Part shown: in pieces, positions 43,463 to 53,497 of the stretch
How positions within the stretch are numbered: position 1 is the first letter of the stretch
Layout: the number at the start of each line of letters is the position of its first letter
Assembly: GCF_002944405.1 (NCBI RefSeq)
Contig: NZ_CP024307.1
Span: 2,872,501-2,936,500 of the forward strand
Origin: Sinorhizobium fredii
Lineage (GTDB): Bacteria; Pseudomonadota; Alphaproteobacteria; Rhizobiales; Rhizobiaceae
Direction: 5' to 3'
DNA length: 64,000 nt
Program-made: the position numbers and the translations under genes
Notes under the pieces: model-generated
What the model was told of the DNA's origin: nothing
The model's input: only the letters and a program-made list of their open reading frames with translations
Database searches by the model: none

Positions 43463-45436
43463 TCATTTCCGGATGGAGAGCGCCGGATTATGGGCGAAGA
43501 AGTTGTGCGGCATGATGTGCACGGTCTTCCATTCGGTCGACATGACCGGCCAGTCTTCCATGCGCGGAATGTGGTGGAAGCCTGCCGAGAACCAGGTGAC
43601 GATGTCCTTGCCCATCAGCGGACGATCGGCCTTCACCCACTCCGCCAGCGTATCGCTGCCGTCGCTCTGCATCGCGTACTTGCCGCCGGCATAACGCTGG
43701 TCCTGATCGTAGACGGTGTTCCAGACCGAGTACTCGATATAGGCATTGCGCTTCATCGGCGGATCGTTGGCATAATCGAACGGGCCGTAGGCAACGTTGC
43801 CGTGGTGAATCATCCAGCCCGGCTCGTGGCCGAGATAGCCTTCGCGGTTCGGGTTCGAGACATGGAAGTAGCGCGGCTCGGCCGCCGAAAGCTTATAGCG
43901 CGCCTCCATTTCCGAATGCGGCATCGAGTGCTTGACCGTCCACATCGACTTGCGCGGGCTGTTCGGCTCGACGTCCGCCGGCACGATGTCCATGGTCGAG
44001 AAGTGATTGGCGGGCTGGTCGACGTCGAAATCGATGCGGAAGTTGAAATAGTGGTCGTGGTTGGCGGCGACGAGATTGGGCGCGATCAGCGTGCCATAGG
44101 CGGTGTCGGCCTTGGCCGTCGGATCCTTCATCGAGGTCGATGCGACACCCTTCACCGCGTCCAGGCCGCTCGCGCCGATGTAGATGTTGATCTGGCCATT
44201 CTGCTGCAAACGGTAGTCGATGAGGTAGTCGTAATTGCCGACTTCCGATGCGGTGCGGACCACGAGCTCCGTCGCCGGCCGGCCTTCCGCCGGAACCGGC
44301 TTTTCCGGCGTCTGGGCGAAGACCTCGAAGTGCCGCCAGGCCGGATCGCCGATGCTGCGTTCGAAGATGCAGATCGCGTTCGGGATGACGAGCGGATTGC
44401 CCTTGTCATCGGCGATCGTGGCAGGCAGAAACGTCGCATTGTCCGGGCAGTCGATCCCTGCGGTCAACGGGCTCAGGAAGAGGCCGAAACCATACTCCCC
44501 GCTGTCCATGTAGGTGCGCCAGTACCAGCCTTCGGTTGGGTCCATATAGGGCACGAATACCTCCGAGAGGTGCGCCTGATAGATCACCGACCGCCAGGTG
44601 TCGCCGTCGTTCACGTCTAGGTTTGAAACGACGAGGCCCGGACGCTTGTCCACTCTCAGATTGAGCCGCCAGATATCCCATTCCAGATGGCTGCCGTTGA
44701 TTTTGTAGTTGGGGCCGCCCTCCTGGGTGAGCGCGACCTTGTTCGTCTTCGGCCTCAGCGGCGTGCGGGCGGCGACCTCATCCTCGGTATAGCCCCAATT
44801 GTCCTTCGGTAGATCGACCGCTCCGCTATCGATGACCTTGATCACGCTCTTCTTGCCGATGTCGTAGACGGCGAAAAGGCCCTCGATCGGCTTCGCATAG
44901 AAGTTCGACCCCTCCGGAACCCGATAGCAGGGCACCTTCATCAGCCGGCTGTTCTCGTAGTCCTGGGTGAAAAAGTTGCCGGCCGTCAACGGCAAACAGA
45001 AGGCCTCTTCCGGTTTCAGCCCGCGTTTGGCGAGACCGGCAATCATCTCGGGATGGCCGAGCGCGCCTTCGAGCGCATTCATGAACTCGGCGAAGAGGAC
45101 CATCGGCTGGCCCTTGATGGCCGCGGTGCTCTCGACCTTGCCCTGAGTGATGTTGACGACCGCCTCCTTGAACCCATCCGGGCTGGTGAACTGCACCATG
45201 GCCTTGCGGTCGAGCGCGTCGCCCTCCTTCCAGGAGAGCACATCGGCCTTGGCGGGCTCCTTGAGCTCGATCAGCGGGAAAAGCGTTTCGGCGTCGACGA
45301 TCTTCTCGTTCCGCAGGATCCGGTTGATGTTCTGGTATTCCTCCGCCGTCAGCCCATCGAGCGGATGGGCGATCGCCGCCGGCGTTGCCGCGCAGGCGAT
45401 CAGAGCGATGAGCGTTGCTCCTCTGAAATGTTTCAT
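43463..45436 (-). CDS. tynA: Copper-containing primary amine oxidase (TynA/tyramine oxidase)
   Basis: Periplasmic topaquinone enzyme of 657 residues with signal peptide (TLIALIACAATPAAIA). The cofactor-forming Tyr402 is in GNYDYL, the catalytic base Asp311 in YMDSGEYG, and copper ligands are His460 and His462 (NHDHYFNF) and His644 (MPHNFF). The Tyr to first His spacing of 58 matches the E. coli enzyme. It oxidises tyramine, phenethylamine or dopamine to aldehydes with release of ammonia and hydrogen peroxide. It precedes nothing on its strand; upstream lie feaB and feaR. ATG 45436 is preferred because it opens the signal peptide; the longer upstream frame lies inside feaB. Confidence 0.92.
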   Translation of the reverse strand: MKHFRGATLIALIACAATPAAIAHPLDGLTAEEYQNINRILRNEKIVDAETLFPLIELKEPAKADVLSWKEGDALDRKAMVQFTSPDGFKEAVVNITQGKVESTAAIKGQPMVLFAEFMNALEGALGHPEMIAGLAKRGLKPEEAFCLPLTAGNFFTQDYENSRLMKVPCYRVPEGSNFYAKPIEGLFAVYDIGKKSVIKVIDSGAVDLPKDNWGYTEDEVAARTPLRPKTNKVALTQEGGPNYKINGSHLEWDIWRLNLRVDKRPGLVVSNLDVNDGDTWRSVIYQAHLSEVFVPYMDPTEGWYWRTYMDSGEYGFGLFLSPLTAGIDCPDNATFLPATIADDKGNPLVIPNAICIFERSIGDPAWRHFEVFAQTPEKPVPAEGRPATELVVRTASEVGNYDYLIDYRLQQNGQINIYIGASGLDAVKGVASTSMKDPTAKADTAYGTLIAPNLVAANHDHYFNFRIDFDVDQPANHFSTMDIVPADVEPNSPRKSMWTVKHSMPHSEMEARYKLSAAEPRYFHVSNPNREGYLGHEPGWMIHHGNVAYGPFDYANDPPMKRNAYIEYSVWNTVYDQDQRYAGGKYAMQSDGSDTLAEWVKADRPLMGKDIVTWFSAGFHHIPRMEDWPVMSTEWKTVHIMPHNFFAHNPALSIRK

Positions 45437-45473
45437 CTCTTTGTTCCCTTCGTCTTTCGTTTTTTCTTCGCGA

Positions 45474-46880
45474 TCAGGCAAAAACGACCTGAATGTCAGT
45501 GTATTCCTGCAGGCCCTCCTCTGCGAATTCCACGCCGAGCCCGGATGCCTTGATGCCGCCGAACGGAGCGTTCGGCTGAATCGCCCCATGCTTGTTGATC
45601 CAGACCGAGCCGCACTGCATTCGGCCGGCAACGTTGCGAGCGGCATCGATGTCCGACGACCAGACAGATCCTCCGAGCCCGTTCGAACTGTCATTTGCCA
45701 TGGCGATCGCATCCTCGACGTCGCTGTAGGAAACAACGGGCAAAGCCGGACCGAATTGCTCCTCGTCGACGAGCGGATCACCGTTCTTCAGTCCGGCAAT
45801 GATCGTCGGCGGGAAGAACAGCCCAGCGCCCCGCTCGCCGCCGAGCAGAACCCTGCCACGGGTCTTCGCGTCGGCGACGAGCGCCGCCACCTTGTCGAAC
45901 TGCATGCGATTCTGGATCGGGCCAAGAATGCTGGTCTCATCCATGCCGTCCCCGACGGCGATATTGCGGGCGAAGGCGACGAGCGCATCGCAGACGGCGT
46001 CGTGGACCGATTCATGGACATAAAGGCGCTTCATCGCCGCACAGGTCTGGCCATTGTTGATGAAGGCGCCCCAGAACAGGCCCTCGGCGATCTCTTCGGG
46101 ATCGGCATCGGGAAGGACGATGCCGGCATCGTTGCCGCCCATCTCCAGCGTCAGCCGCTTCATCGTCGGCGCCGCCGACGCCATGATCTTTTGCCCGGTC
46201 GCGCAGGAGCCGGTGAAGACGATCTTGCGGATATCCCGATGTGCCGACATCGCCGCGCCGATGTTGAAGGCCTTGTCGTCGCCGGTGACGACATTGACGA
46301 CACCGGGCGGCAGCACCTCGTTGATGATCTCGACGAGCCGCAGAGTGGAAAGCGGCGTATACGGCGACGGCTTGATAACCACCGTGTTGCCGGTCCGCAG
46401 TGCCGGCATGATGTGCCAGATGGCGATCATCACCGGGAAGTTCCAGGGCGTGATAGAACCGACGACGCCGAGCGGCTTGCGGTGCAGTTCGACGCGGCCC
46501 CGTTCATTGTCCTGCAGCACTTTGACCGGCAGCGACAAACCGGTCGTATAGCCGGCCCAGGCGATTGCCCCGCCGATTTCCCAGCGCGACCCGAGGCCGT
46601 TGAGCGGCTTGCCCTGCTCCAGCGTGACCATCCGCGCGAGTTCGTCGGCCTGCGCCTCGATCCTGGCGGTCACCGCGGCGCAGGCCGCCTGCAGAGCCTC
46701 GTCGCTACGGGCGGACCATTCCGGAAATGCCGCCTGCGCGGCCGCGACCGCCGCGTTGAGCTCCGTCGCATTCATGTCCGGCGCGCGACCGATCTCGCCG
46801 CCGGTCGCCGGATTGAGGACGGCAAAGCTCGCCCCTCCGGAGACGGGCTTTCCGTTTACCGTCGCAAAGTGCTGCGTCAT
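45474..46880 (-). CDS. feaB: Phenylacetaldehyde dehydrogenase-like aldehyde dehydrogenase (FeaB)
   Basis: Aldehyde dehydrogenase of 468 residues. Features are ITPWNFPVMIAIWHIMPAL, FTGSCATGQKIM, LEMGGNDAGIVL with the general-base Glu, NNGQTCAAMKR with the catalytic Cys, and DEEQFGPALPVV. Its position between feaR and tynA, 37 bp before the latter, points to oxidation of phenylacetaldehyde or 4-hydroxyphenylacetaldehyde to the acid, which feeds the paa genes. The assignment is from context plus family. Confidence 0.87.
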   Translation of the reverse strand: MTQHFATVNGKPVSGGASFAVLNPATGGEIGRAPDMNATELNAAVAAAQAAFPEWSARSDEALQAACAAVTARIEAQADELARMVTLEQGKPLNGLGSRWEIGGAIAWAGYTTGLSLPVKVLQDNERGRVELHRKPLGVVGSITPWNFPVMIAIWHIMPALRTGNTVVIKPSPYTPLSTLRLVEIINEVLPPGVVNVVTGDDKAFNIGAAMSAHRDIRKIVFTGSCATGQKIMASAAPTMKRLTLEMGGNDAGIVLPDADPEEIAEGLFWGAFINNGQTCAAMKRLYVHESVHDAVCDALVAFARNIAVGDGMDETSILGPIQNRMQFDKVAALVADAKTRGRVLLGGERGAGLFFPPTIIAGLKNGDPLVDEEQFGPALPVVSYSDVEDAIAMANDSSNGLGGSVWSSDIDAARNVAGRMQCGSVWINKHGAIQPNAPFGGIKASGLGVEFAEEGLQEYTDIQVVFA

Positions 46881-46950
46881 GATCCTCGTCCTCCCATTGT
46901 GTCCTGCCATGCCGGCAAGCCCATCATGGAAGACTAGGAGGGCGACGCAT

Positions 46951-46985
46951 GTCCCGCTTGGACGGGAACGTCCCTTCGATTGGAC
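46951..46985. promoter_or_regulatory. Candidate FeaR operator: repeated GTCCC...TTGGAC
   Basis: Two direct repeats in the 112-bp gap before feaB: GTCCCGCTTGGAC (46951-46963) and GTCCC (46970) with TTGGAC (46980-46985). AraC activators normally bind such direct repeats just upstream of their target promoter. The palindromic core GGACG-N4-CGTCC overlaps. Confidence 0.4.
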
Positions 46986-46992
46986 AAATCCG

Positions 46993-47910
46993 TCAGTGGC
47001 GGGCGACCGCGCCCGGCGTGGTGCCGTATCGCTTGCGGAACTCGCGATAGAAATAGGAAAGGTCGTTGAAGCCGGAATCGTAGGCAATGCCCGCGACCCC
47101 TTCCTTCGCCTGTTCCGGCAGGCGGCCGGAGAGCCGCGCATGCGCAAGCTCGAGGCGGCGATTGAGCAGCCGGTGGCCCGGGCTCTCGCCCAGAGCTTGG
47201 AAGTGCCGCTGCAGCATGCGCTCCGAGACGTTCAGCCGTGTGGCGAGCTCGCGCGGGCCGAAGCCGGGATCCTCGCGATGGCGGTCGATCAAGGCGAGTG
47301 CCCGCGACAACAGGGTCTCGAACCCGCGGCTGCCGGTCCGGCCCGCCTGAAGATAGGCGCCCATCAGGCACAGGAAGGCTTCCCGGAGCTGCACCTGAAC
47401 ATCGGGACTGGTCAGCATTTTCGTCAGCACCGCTCGCATGGCGACCCAGAGAGGGTCGTGCCGGTCGATCGCAACGCCGCCCATGCAGGACTGGCCAAAA
47501 CGATGCAGCATCTCGTCGCGCGGCATATGCACCGAGATCTGGTTCGAGCGCCTTCCCTCGTAAACGAAGGACGAGGGTTCGACGGAATCGACGAGGAACA
47601 TGTCTCCGGGTGCGAGCTCGAGCGACTGGTCTCCCTGCGTGACGCTGCAATGGCCCTCGTCCTGGACCAGCAGAAAGAGATGTTCGCCCGGATCCTGGCG
47701 GATCGATCGGACGCCGCGCTGCACATATCGGGCATCGAGCGCCACGACCGCGGCATCGAAGTATTCCATGCGCCGCAGCGAGACATCACCGGCCACTAGG
47801 CCTGTGCCCCGCATGGGCTCCAGATCGAAGGCGCCGCAAACATTTCGGATCTCGCCTTGCAAGATCTCGACCGGCAACGGCCTGTAGACCGGAACTGTAA
47901 GCGCCTGCAT
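46993..47910 (-). CDS. feaR: AraC-family activator of amine catabolism (FeaR-like)
   Basis: Regulator of 305 residues, the length of E. coli FeaR. The N-terminal half is an AraC-like ligand domain (AAVVALDARYVQRGV, FLLVQDEGHCSVTQGDQSLELAPGDMFLVDS), and the C-terminal AraC DNA-binding domain contains FGPRELATRLNVSERMLQRHFQALG and GIAYDSGFNDLSYFYREFRKRYG. It probably activates feaB-tynA in response to the aldehyde or amine. It is 136 bp downstream of the paa hydratase/dehydrogenase gene on the same strand, so read-through from the paaN operon is possible. The gap (47911-48046) shows nothing else clear. Confidence 0.87.
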   Translation of the reverse strand: MQALTVPVYRPLPVEILQGEIRNVCGAFDLEPMRGTGLVAGDVSLRRMEYFDAAVVALDARYVQRGVRSIRQDPGEHLFLLVQDEGHCSVTQGDQSLELAPGDMFLVDSVEPSSFVYEGRRSNQISVHMPRDEMLHRFGQSCMGGVAIDRHDPLWVAMRAVLTKMLTSPDVQVQLREAFLCLMGAYLQAGRTGSRGFETLLSRALALIDRHREDPGFGPRELATRLNVSERMLQRHFQALGESPGHRLLNRRLELAHARLSGRLPEQAKEGVAGIAYDSGFNDLSYFYREFRKRYGTTPGAVARH

Positions 47911-48046
47911 GCTCCCCTCCGTCGCGACGCGTTTGTTGTGACCTCATCACGCAAATTCCATGCCGATCCGGCGTCCGCGCACTCCCTCCTCGTCCCGCCG
48001 TTCTATGGAGGTCGTGCTCCCCCCAGACCACCTGCACATTTTTGGA

Positions 48047-50116
48047 CTACAATGCCTCAACGAGAGGCGTCGGGAACCCGCCGCGCCGGGCGGCCTCGAG
48101 CAAGAGGTCGCAAGGCGGCTCGGCCAGCCCCTCTTCGGCAAGCGCGCGCAGTGCATCGACGACGTTACCGAGTCCATGGGCCTCTGCACAGTGCATCGGC
48201 CCGCCGCGCCAGCGCGGAAAGCCGTAGCCGTGGATCTTCACCAGGTCGATATCGGACGGCCGTAGCGCCGTGCCGTCCGCAAGGATGCGTGCTCCCTCGT
48301 TGACCATCGGCCAGAGAATGCAGTCGGCAATGGCGTCCTCGTTCCAGTCCCGCCGAGGCCGGCCCTTCGCCTCCTCGGCGATGACCGCCGCGACCGCATC
48401 CGAAGGCCGCGGCGTGCGGTCGCCTGGCTCGTAGTCATACCAGCCGCCGCCGCTCTTCTGGCCGAAGCGCTCGATCGCGCAAAGGCGATCGGCGATCGGC
48501 GCGAAGGGCGTCTCGCCGCGCGCACGCGCGGCCTTGCGCTGGAATGCCGCGATGTCGAGCCCGCCAAGGTCCTGCGCCTCGAAGGGTCCCATGGGAAGTC
48601 CGAAGGCACGCATGGCGGCGTCGACGGCCGCGGGCGTGGCGCCGGAGAGCAGCAGTCGCTCGGCCTGCGCCCTGGTGACCTTCAGGATACGGTTGCCGAT
48701 GAACCCGTCGCATATGCCGGCGCGCACCGGGATCTTGTTCAGCATCCGCGCCAGCGCGAAGCCGGTCGCCAGCACCTCCGGCGCCGTCGCCTTGGTCGGC
48801 ACGATTTCCAATAGCTTCATCACATGTGCCGGGCTGAAGAAATGCAGGCCCAGGAAGCGCTCCGGCCGGCGAACGCCCACGGCGATCCGCTCGGGATCGA
48901 GATAGGAGGTGTTCGTCGCGAGGATGGCATCGTCACCGCAGCTGTCGGCAAGACGCGCAAAGACGTCCCGCTTCACGTCCATGTCCTCGAAGACCGCCTC
49001 GATAGCGAGATCGACATCGGCGAGCGCCGCGTAATCCGTGGTGGCGGTGATGCCCGCCATCCGCTCGGTTGCCACGTCAGCGGAAATGCGGCCGCGCTTT
49101 GCCGCGCCGTCGAAGATCGCCCGCAAGCTGGCGAGCCCTCGTTCGATTGCCGCACCATCGCGCTCGATCAGGATGACCGGCAGGCCGGAATCGCGCAGCG
49201 CCGCGGCAATGCCGGCGCCCATGGTGCCGCCGCCGATCACCGCCGTCGAACGGATCATGCGCGGCGCCACACCGGCAAGCTCCGGCGGCCGGGTCGCTGC
49301 CCGCTCGGCGAAGAAGACGTGACGGAGTGCGGCGGCCTGCGCCGAGCCGCGCAGCGCCAGGAACGTTTCGCGCTCGAAGGCGATCGCCGTGTCGAAGTCC
49401 GTCTCGGCGGCGCGCCGCATACAGGCCAGCGCTCTGAGAGGCGCATCTTCCCGTTTGGCGCGGGCCGAAACGGTCCTTTCCGCTGCCTCCCAGAAACCCG
49501 CAGGCGGTGGCGCGACGGGGCGATCGCAAAGCGCGGGGGGCAGCGGCCTGTCGAGAACAGCGCGGGCGAAGGCCGCGGCACCGGCGACGAGATCGTCCTC
49601 GATCAACGCGTCGAGCAATCCGGCCTCGTGGGCCTTGCGCGCCCCGAGCGGCTTCCCCGTCGTGACCATGTCGACCGCCGTCTCCACCTCGGCGATCCGC
49701 GGCAGACGCACCGTTCCGCCGGCGCCCGGCACGATGCCGAGGCGGACCTCCGGCAAGCCTACACTTGCCGAAGGAACCGCGACGCGGAAGCGGCAGCCGA
49801 GGGCGACTTCGAAGCCGCCGCCAAGCGCGCTGCCGTGGATGGCGGCGAGCCATGGCTTTGCCGCCCGCTCGATCCGCGACACGAGATCGGGCAGGTGCGG
49901 CGGCATCGGCGGCTTGCCGAATTCACCGACATCGGCCCCGGCAATGAAGGTGCGCCCGGCGCAGGTGAGCACCACCGCCTTCACCGACGGATCGGCATCG
50001 AGCGCCTCCGCCGCCTCAAGAAGAGCCTGGCGCACGACCTGCGACAGCGCGTTGACCGGAGGATTGTCTACGATGACGACGGCGATCTCGCCACGGTGTT
50101 CGATGCTGACGGCCAT
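48047..50116 (-). CDS. Fused enoyl-CoA hydratase / 3-hydroxyacyl-CoA dehydrogenase (PaaF/PaaH-like)
   Basis: Bifunctional protein of 689 residues. Residues about 1-190 form a crotonase domain (oxyanion loop GRTFIAGADVGEF, catalytic Glu in GLPEVRLGIVPGAGGT). Residues about 290-690 are a 3-hydroxyacyl-CoA dehydrogenase with the NAD site VIGGGTMGAGIAAALRD and the C-terminal GFIGNRILK motif. It can hydrate 2,3-dehydroadipyl-CoA and oxidise the resulting 3-hydroxyadipyl-CoA, the roles split between PaaF and PaaH in E. coli. It closes the paaN-livJHMGF operon, 3 bp after livF. Confidence 0.87.
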   Translation of the reverse strand: MAVSIEHRGEIAVVIVDNPPVNALSQVVRQALLEAAEALDADPSVKAVVLTCAGRTFIAGADVGEFGKPPMPPHLPDLVSRIERAAKPWLAAIHGSALGGGFEVALGCRFRVAVPSASVGLPEVRLGIVPGAGGTVRLPRIAEVETAVDMVTTGKPLGARKAHEAGLLDALIEDDLVAGAAAFARAVLDRPLPPALCDRPVAPPPAGFWEAAERTVSARAKREDAPLRALACMRRAAETDFDTAIAFERETFLALRGSAQAAALRHVFFAERAATRPPELAGVAPRMIRSTAVIGGGTMGAGIAAALRDSGLPVILIERDGAAIERGLASLRAIFDGAAKRGRISADVATERMAGITATTDYAALADVDLAIEAVFEDMDVKRDVFARLADSCGDDAILATNTSYLDPERIAVGVRRPERFLGLHFFSPAHVMKLLEIVPTKATAPEVLATGFALARMLNKIPVRAGICDGFIGNRILKVTRAQAERLLLSGATPAAVDAAMRAFGLPMGPFEAQDLGGLDIAAFQRKAARARGETPFAPIADRLCAIERFGQKSGGGWYDYEPGDRTPRPSDAVAAVIAEEAKGRPRRDWNEDAIADCILWPMVNEGARILADGTALRPSDIDLVKIHGYGFPRWRGGPMHCAEAHGLGNVVDALRALAEEGLAEPPCDLLLEAARRGGFPTPLVEAL

Positions 50117-50119
50117 GGC

Positions 50120-50821
50120 TTAGATTCCTAGATAGGCTTCACGGATACGCTGGTCGGCGATGAGTTCGGCGGCCGGGCCGGTCATGGTGATGCGGCCGGT
50201 CTCCATCACATAGCCGCGGTCGGCGATCGACAGGGCACCGAAGGCGTTCTGCTCCACGAGGAGCACGGTGACGCCGAGCCCGCGCAGGCCTTTGACGACG
50301 TCGAAGATCTGCCGCACCAGGATTGGCGCGAGACCCATGCTCGGCTCATCGAGCAGCAGGCAGGACGGCCGCCCCATCAGCGCCCGCGCGATAGCCAGCA
50401 TCTGCTGCTGCCCGCCCGAGAGGCCGCCGGCGGCGAGATTGCGCTTTTCTCTCAAGACCGGGAACATCGCGAAGGCATCCTCCATGTCGCGCCCCACCCG
50501 GTCGTCGGAGAACAGGTAGGCGCCGAGGCGGAGATTTTCCTCGACCGTCAGATTGGTGAAGATCTGCCGTCCTTCCGGCGATTGTGCCAGACCGCGCTCG
50601 AGGCGGCGATAGGCTGGAACCGCCATCAACGCCTCGCCTCGGAAGTGGATCGCTCCGCCGGAGACGGGCTGGATGCCGGAGAGACAGCGCAGCAGCGTCG
50701 TCTTGCCGGCGCCGTTGGCGCCGACCACCGCGACGATCTCGCCCGAGCCGATTTCGAGATCGATGCCGTGCAGGACCTCGATGCGCCCGTAGCGCGAGCG
50801 CAATCCCTCAACGGTGAGCAT
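50120..50821 (-). CDS. livF: Branched-chain-type ABC transporter ATPase (LivF)
   Basis: ATPase of 233 residues with Walker A GANGAGKTT, signature LSGGQQQMLAIARAL, Walker B LLLDEPSMGLAP and LLVEQNAFGAL, the typical LivF set. ATG 50821 is preceded by GGGAGG at 6 bases and lies inside the end of livG. The transporter here sits among paa genes, so it probably carries phenylacetate or a related acid rather than leucine. Confidence 0.9.
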   Translation of the reverse strand: MLTVEGLRSRYGRIEVLHGIDLEIGSGEIVAVVGANGAGKTTLLRCLSGIQPVSGGAIHFRGEALMAVPAYRRLERGLAQSPEGRQIFTNLTVEENLRLGAYLFSDDRVGRDMEDAFAMFPVLREKRNLAAGGLSGGQQQMLAIARALMGRPSCLLLDEPSMGLAPILVRQIFDVVKGLRGLGVTVLLVEQNAFGALSIADRGYVMETGRITMTGPAAELIADQRIREAYLGI

Positions 50822-51593
50822 CGGCCGCCTCCCTCGCCTGCGGCCCGAGATAGGCTTCGATGACGCGCGGATCGCGCGACACTTTCGCCGGTTCACCTTC
50901 GGCAATCTTTTCGCCGTGGTCCAGGACGACGATATGGTTCGAGATGCGCATCACCATCTTCATGTCGTGCTCCACCAGCAGGATCGCGACACCTTCAGCC
51001 GCGACTTCGGCGATCAGCCGATCGATCTCCTCCGTCTCCACGGCATTGCAGCCCGCGGCCGGCTCATCGAGGAGAAGGACACGCGGATTCAGCGCCAGCG
51101 CGCGAGCGATCTCGAGCCGCTTCAGCGCCCCATAGGAGAGCGACCCGGCCTCCTGGGCCTCCGCACGGCCGAGGCCAACCCGGTCGAGCAGCCTGCGTGA
51201 GCTCGCCTCGGCCTCGCGGGCACGGCGGCGGGATGACGGCAGGCCGAAGAGATCGGCGAGCACCGACCCCTTTTCGTGCAGATGATGCCCGGCAATTGCA
51301 TTCTCCAGCACCGTCATCGCCTGGAATATCTGCAGGTTCTGGAAGGTGCGGGAAAGGCCCCGCCGCGCCAGCAGGTGCGGCTCCATGCCGGTCACGTCCT
51401 CGCCGGCAAGCTTCACGCGACCGTGCCCGGGCCGGTAGATGCCGGAGACCATGTTGAAGAGGGTCGTCTTGCCGGCGCCGTTCGGGCCGATCACCGAGAC
51501 GATCTCGCCGGCATTGAGGGAAAAACTGACATCGCGGACGGCACGCAAGCCGCCGAATTCGATGCCCAGCCCTTCGACCTGAAGCAGATTCAT
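50808..51593 (-). CDS. livG: Branched-chain-type ABC transporter ATPase (LivG)
   Basis: ATPase of 261 residues: Walker [10 protein letters not shown], the LivG insertion [18 protein letters not shown], signature [15 protein letters not shown], Walker [13 protein letters not shown], and [10 protein letters not shown]. The gene overlaps livM by four bases (ATGA) and livF by 14. Confidence 0.9.
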   Translation of the reverse strand: MNLLQVEGLGIEFGGLRAVRDVSFSLNAGEIVSVIGPNGAGKTTLFNMVSGIYRPGHGRVKLAGEDVTGMEPHLLARRGLSRTFQNLQIFQAMTVLENAIAGHHLHEKGSVLADLFGLPSSRRRAREAEASSRRLLDRVGLGRAEAQEAGSLSYGALKRLEIARALALNPRVLLLDEPAAGCNAVETEEIDRLIAEVAAEGVAILLVEHDMKMVMRISNHIVVLDHGEKIAEGEPAKVSRDPRVIEAYLGPQAREAADAHR

Positions 51594-52546
51594 TGACCCC
51601 TCCCCCGGATGTTGCGCGAAAGACTCGGCAGCAGGCCATCACGCATGAAGATCATCACCAGCATCATGACGAGACCGAGCATCACCTGCTCGTACTCCTG
51701 GAAGACCGTCAGGACCTGCGGCAGCGTCGTCAGGATCACCGCACCGCTGATCGCGCCGATGACCGAGCCGGCGCCGCCAAGCACCGTCATGGTGACGAGT
51801 TCGATCGAATGCATGTAGCCCGCCACGTCCGGCGTGATGAACTTGTTCTGCAGCGCCAGCAGCGAGCCTGAGATCGAGGCATAAACGGCCGAGATCACGA
51901 AGGCCTGCAGCTTGGACCGGGCCACGTCGACGCCGACCGTCCGGGCCGCGACCTCCGATCCATGGAGCGCGCGCAAGGCCCGTCCGGTGGGGCTATGATA
52001 GAGGTTCAAAGCGAGCCAGGCGCCGATGACGAGCACGACAGCTGAGAAGGCATACCAGAAGGCGGCGTTGGAGAGATCGATGCCGACCGACTTGAGCAGG
52101 GCCCGCAATCCCGGATCGGGCACCGTCATCCCGTCCGGGCCGCCGGTGAGCCCCGCCTCGTTGGCGAGCACCATCGACACCAGGGCGCCGAAACCGAGGC
52201 TTGCCACCGCCAGATAATAGCCCTTCAGCCGCAGGATCGGCCGGCCGACCAGCCAGGCGATCGCGCCCGACAGCGCGGCGCCGAGGCCGGCAGCAACGAG
52301 CGGATTGAGCCCGAGATGAACCGGCGCCAAGGCACAGGCATAGGCGCCGATGCCGACGAAGCCGGCGTGGCCGAGGCTGATCTGGCCGGCATAACCGATC
52401 AGAACGACGAGACCGGTCACCGCCAGCCCGTTGACGAAGATCAGCGAGCCGACCCGAAAATAGTAGGAGGACGGGAAGAACAGCGGCGCCAGCGCAATCA
52501 GTGCGGCGAGCGCGAGCAAAGTGTTTGTCTTCGACGAGAGCCGCAT
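51590..52546 (-). CDS. livM: Branched-chain-type ABC transporter permease (LivM)
   Basis: Inner-membrane permease of 318 residues with about nine hydrophobic helices and family motifs GYAGQISLGHAGFVGIGAY, LAVASLGFGALVSMV and GGAGSVIGAISGAVIL. It starts 2 bp after the livH stop. Confidence 0.9.
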   Translation of the reverse strand: MRLSSKTNTLLALAALIALAPLFFPSSYYFRVGSLIFVNGLAVTGLVVLIGYAGQISLGHAGFVGIGAYACALAPVHLGLNPLVAAGLGAALSGAIAWLVGRPILRLKGYYLAVASLGFGALVSMVLANEAGLTGGPDGMTVPDPGLRALLKSVGIDLSNAAFWYAFSAVVLVIGAWLALNLYHSPTGRALRALHGSEVAARTVGVDVARSKLQAFVISAVYASISGSLLALQNKFITPDVAGYMHSIELVTMTVLGGAGSVIGAISGAVILTTLPQVLTVFQEYEQVMLGLVMMLVMIFMRDGLLPSLSRNIRGRGQ

Positions 52547-52548
52547 GG

Positions 52549-53421
52549 CTACACCCGATCCGTTGCTTGCCGGCCGAACAGCCCCTGAGGCATGGCAAAG
52601 AGCACGGCGAGGATGATCACGAAGGCGGCGGCATCCTTGTATTGCGAGCTGAGATAGCCGGCGGTCAGCGCCTCGATGACGCCGAGCAGCAGCCCTCCGA
52701 CCAGCGCACCCTTGGGATTGCCCATCCCGCCCAGCATCGCTGCCGCGAACCCTTTCAGGGCAAGGGCGATGCCGATGTCGTAGCCGGTGAGCGTAATCGG
52801 CGTGACGAGCACGCCGGCAAGCGCGCCGATCGCCGCGGACAGGGCGAAGCTCAGGGTCATCACGTATCTGGTGTTGATGCCGACGAGCTGCGCGGCAATG
52901 CGATTGTTGGCGGTGGCGAGAACCGCCCGGCCGGTGAGGGTCCGGGTGAAGAACAGCCACAGGCCGACAAAGACCGCCAGCGCCCCCGCGATCACCCAGA
53001 CGCTCTGCGGCAGGACCGTCGCGCCCATGATCTGAATGGGCGTGTCGCCGGAGAAGGCCGGGAAGCGGTGGAGCTGCTTGTCGAAGGCGATCTGCGTCAG
53101 ACCGCGGATGAGAATCGACGCACCGATGGTGATGATGATCAGCGAGACGACCGGCGCGCCCCGCGCAGGCTCGATGGCGAGCTTGTTCAGCGCCACACCG
53201 ATCGCCGCCGTCGCCAGGATGGCGATCGCCGCCGCGAGCGGCAGCGGGATCCCCGCTTCGAAGGAGAAGACGGTGAACATGCCGCCGAGCATCACGAATT
53301 CGCCTTGGGCAAAGTTCACGACGTCGGAGGCGTTATAGATGATGGTGAAGCCCAGGGCGACCAGCGCATAGACCGCGCCGACGGTCACCCCGGACAGGAT
53401 GAATTGCATGAGTTCGGGCAT
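52549..53421 (-). CDS. livH: Branched-chain-type ABC transporter permease (LivH)
   Basis: Inner-membrane permease of 290 residues with GFTIIYNASDVVNFAQGEFVM near the N-terminus (the LivH signature), read here as IIYNASDVVNFAQGEF, and GGMGNPKGALVGGLLLG later. ATG 53421 has GGAGG 5 bases upstream. It follows the binding protein by 76 bp. Confidence 0.9.
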   Translation of the reverse strand: MPELMQFILSGVTVGAVYALVALGFTIIYNASDVVNFAQGEFVMLGGMFTVFSFEAGIPLPLAAAIAILATAAIGVALNKLAIEPARGAPVVSLIIITIGASILIRGLTQIAFDKQLHRFPAFSGDTPIQIMGATVLPQSVWVIAGALAVFVGLWLFFTRTLTGRAVLATANNRIAAQLVGINTRYVMTLSFALSAAIGALAGVLVTPITLTGYDIGIALALKGFAAAMLGGMGNPKGALVGGLLLGVIEALTAGYLSSQYKDAAAFVIILAVLFAMPQGLFGRQATDRV

Positions 53422-53497
53422 GGATGCCTCCGCTACGGCACGCGACGATCTGTCGACCGGACGCGCGCCGCGCGTCCGGTATCCCACGATTGCCGAC

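Noticed and set aside
45437..45781. N-terminal extension of TynA
   Set aside because: It would overlap feaB and would place the signal peptide in the middle of the protein.
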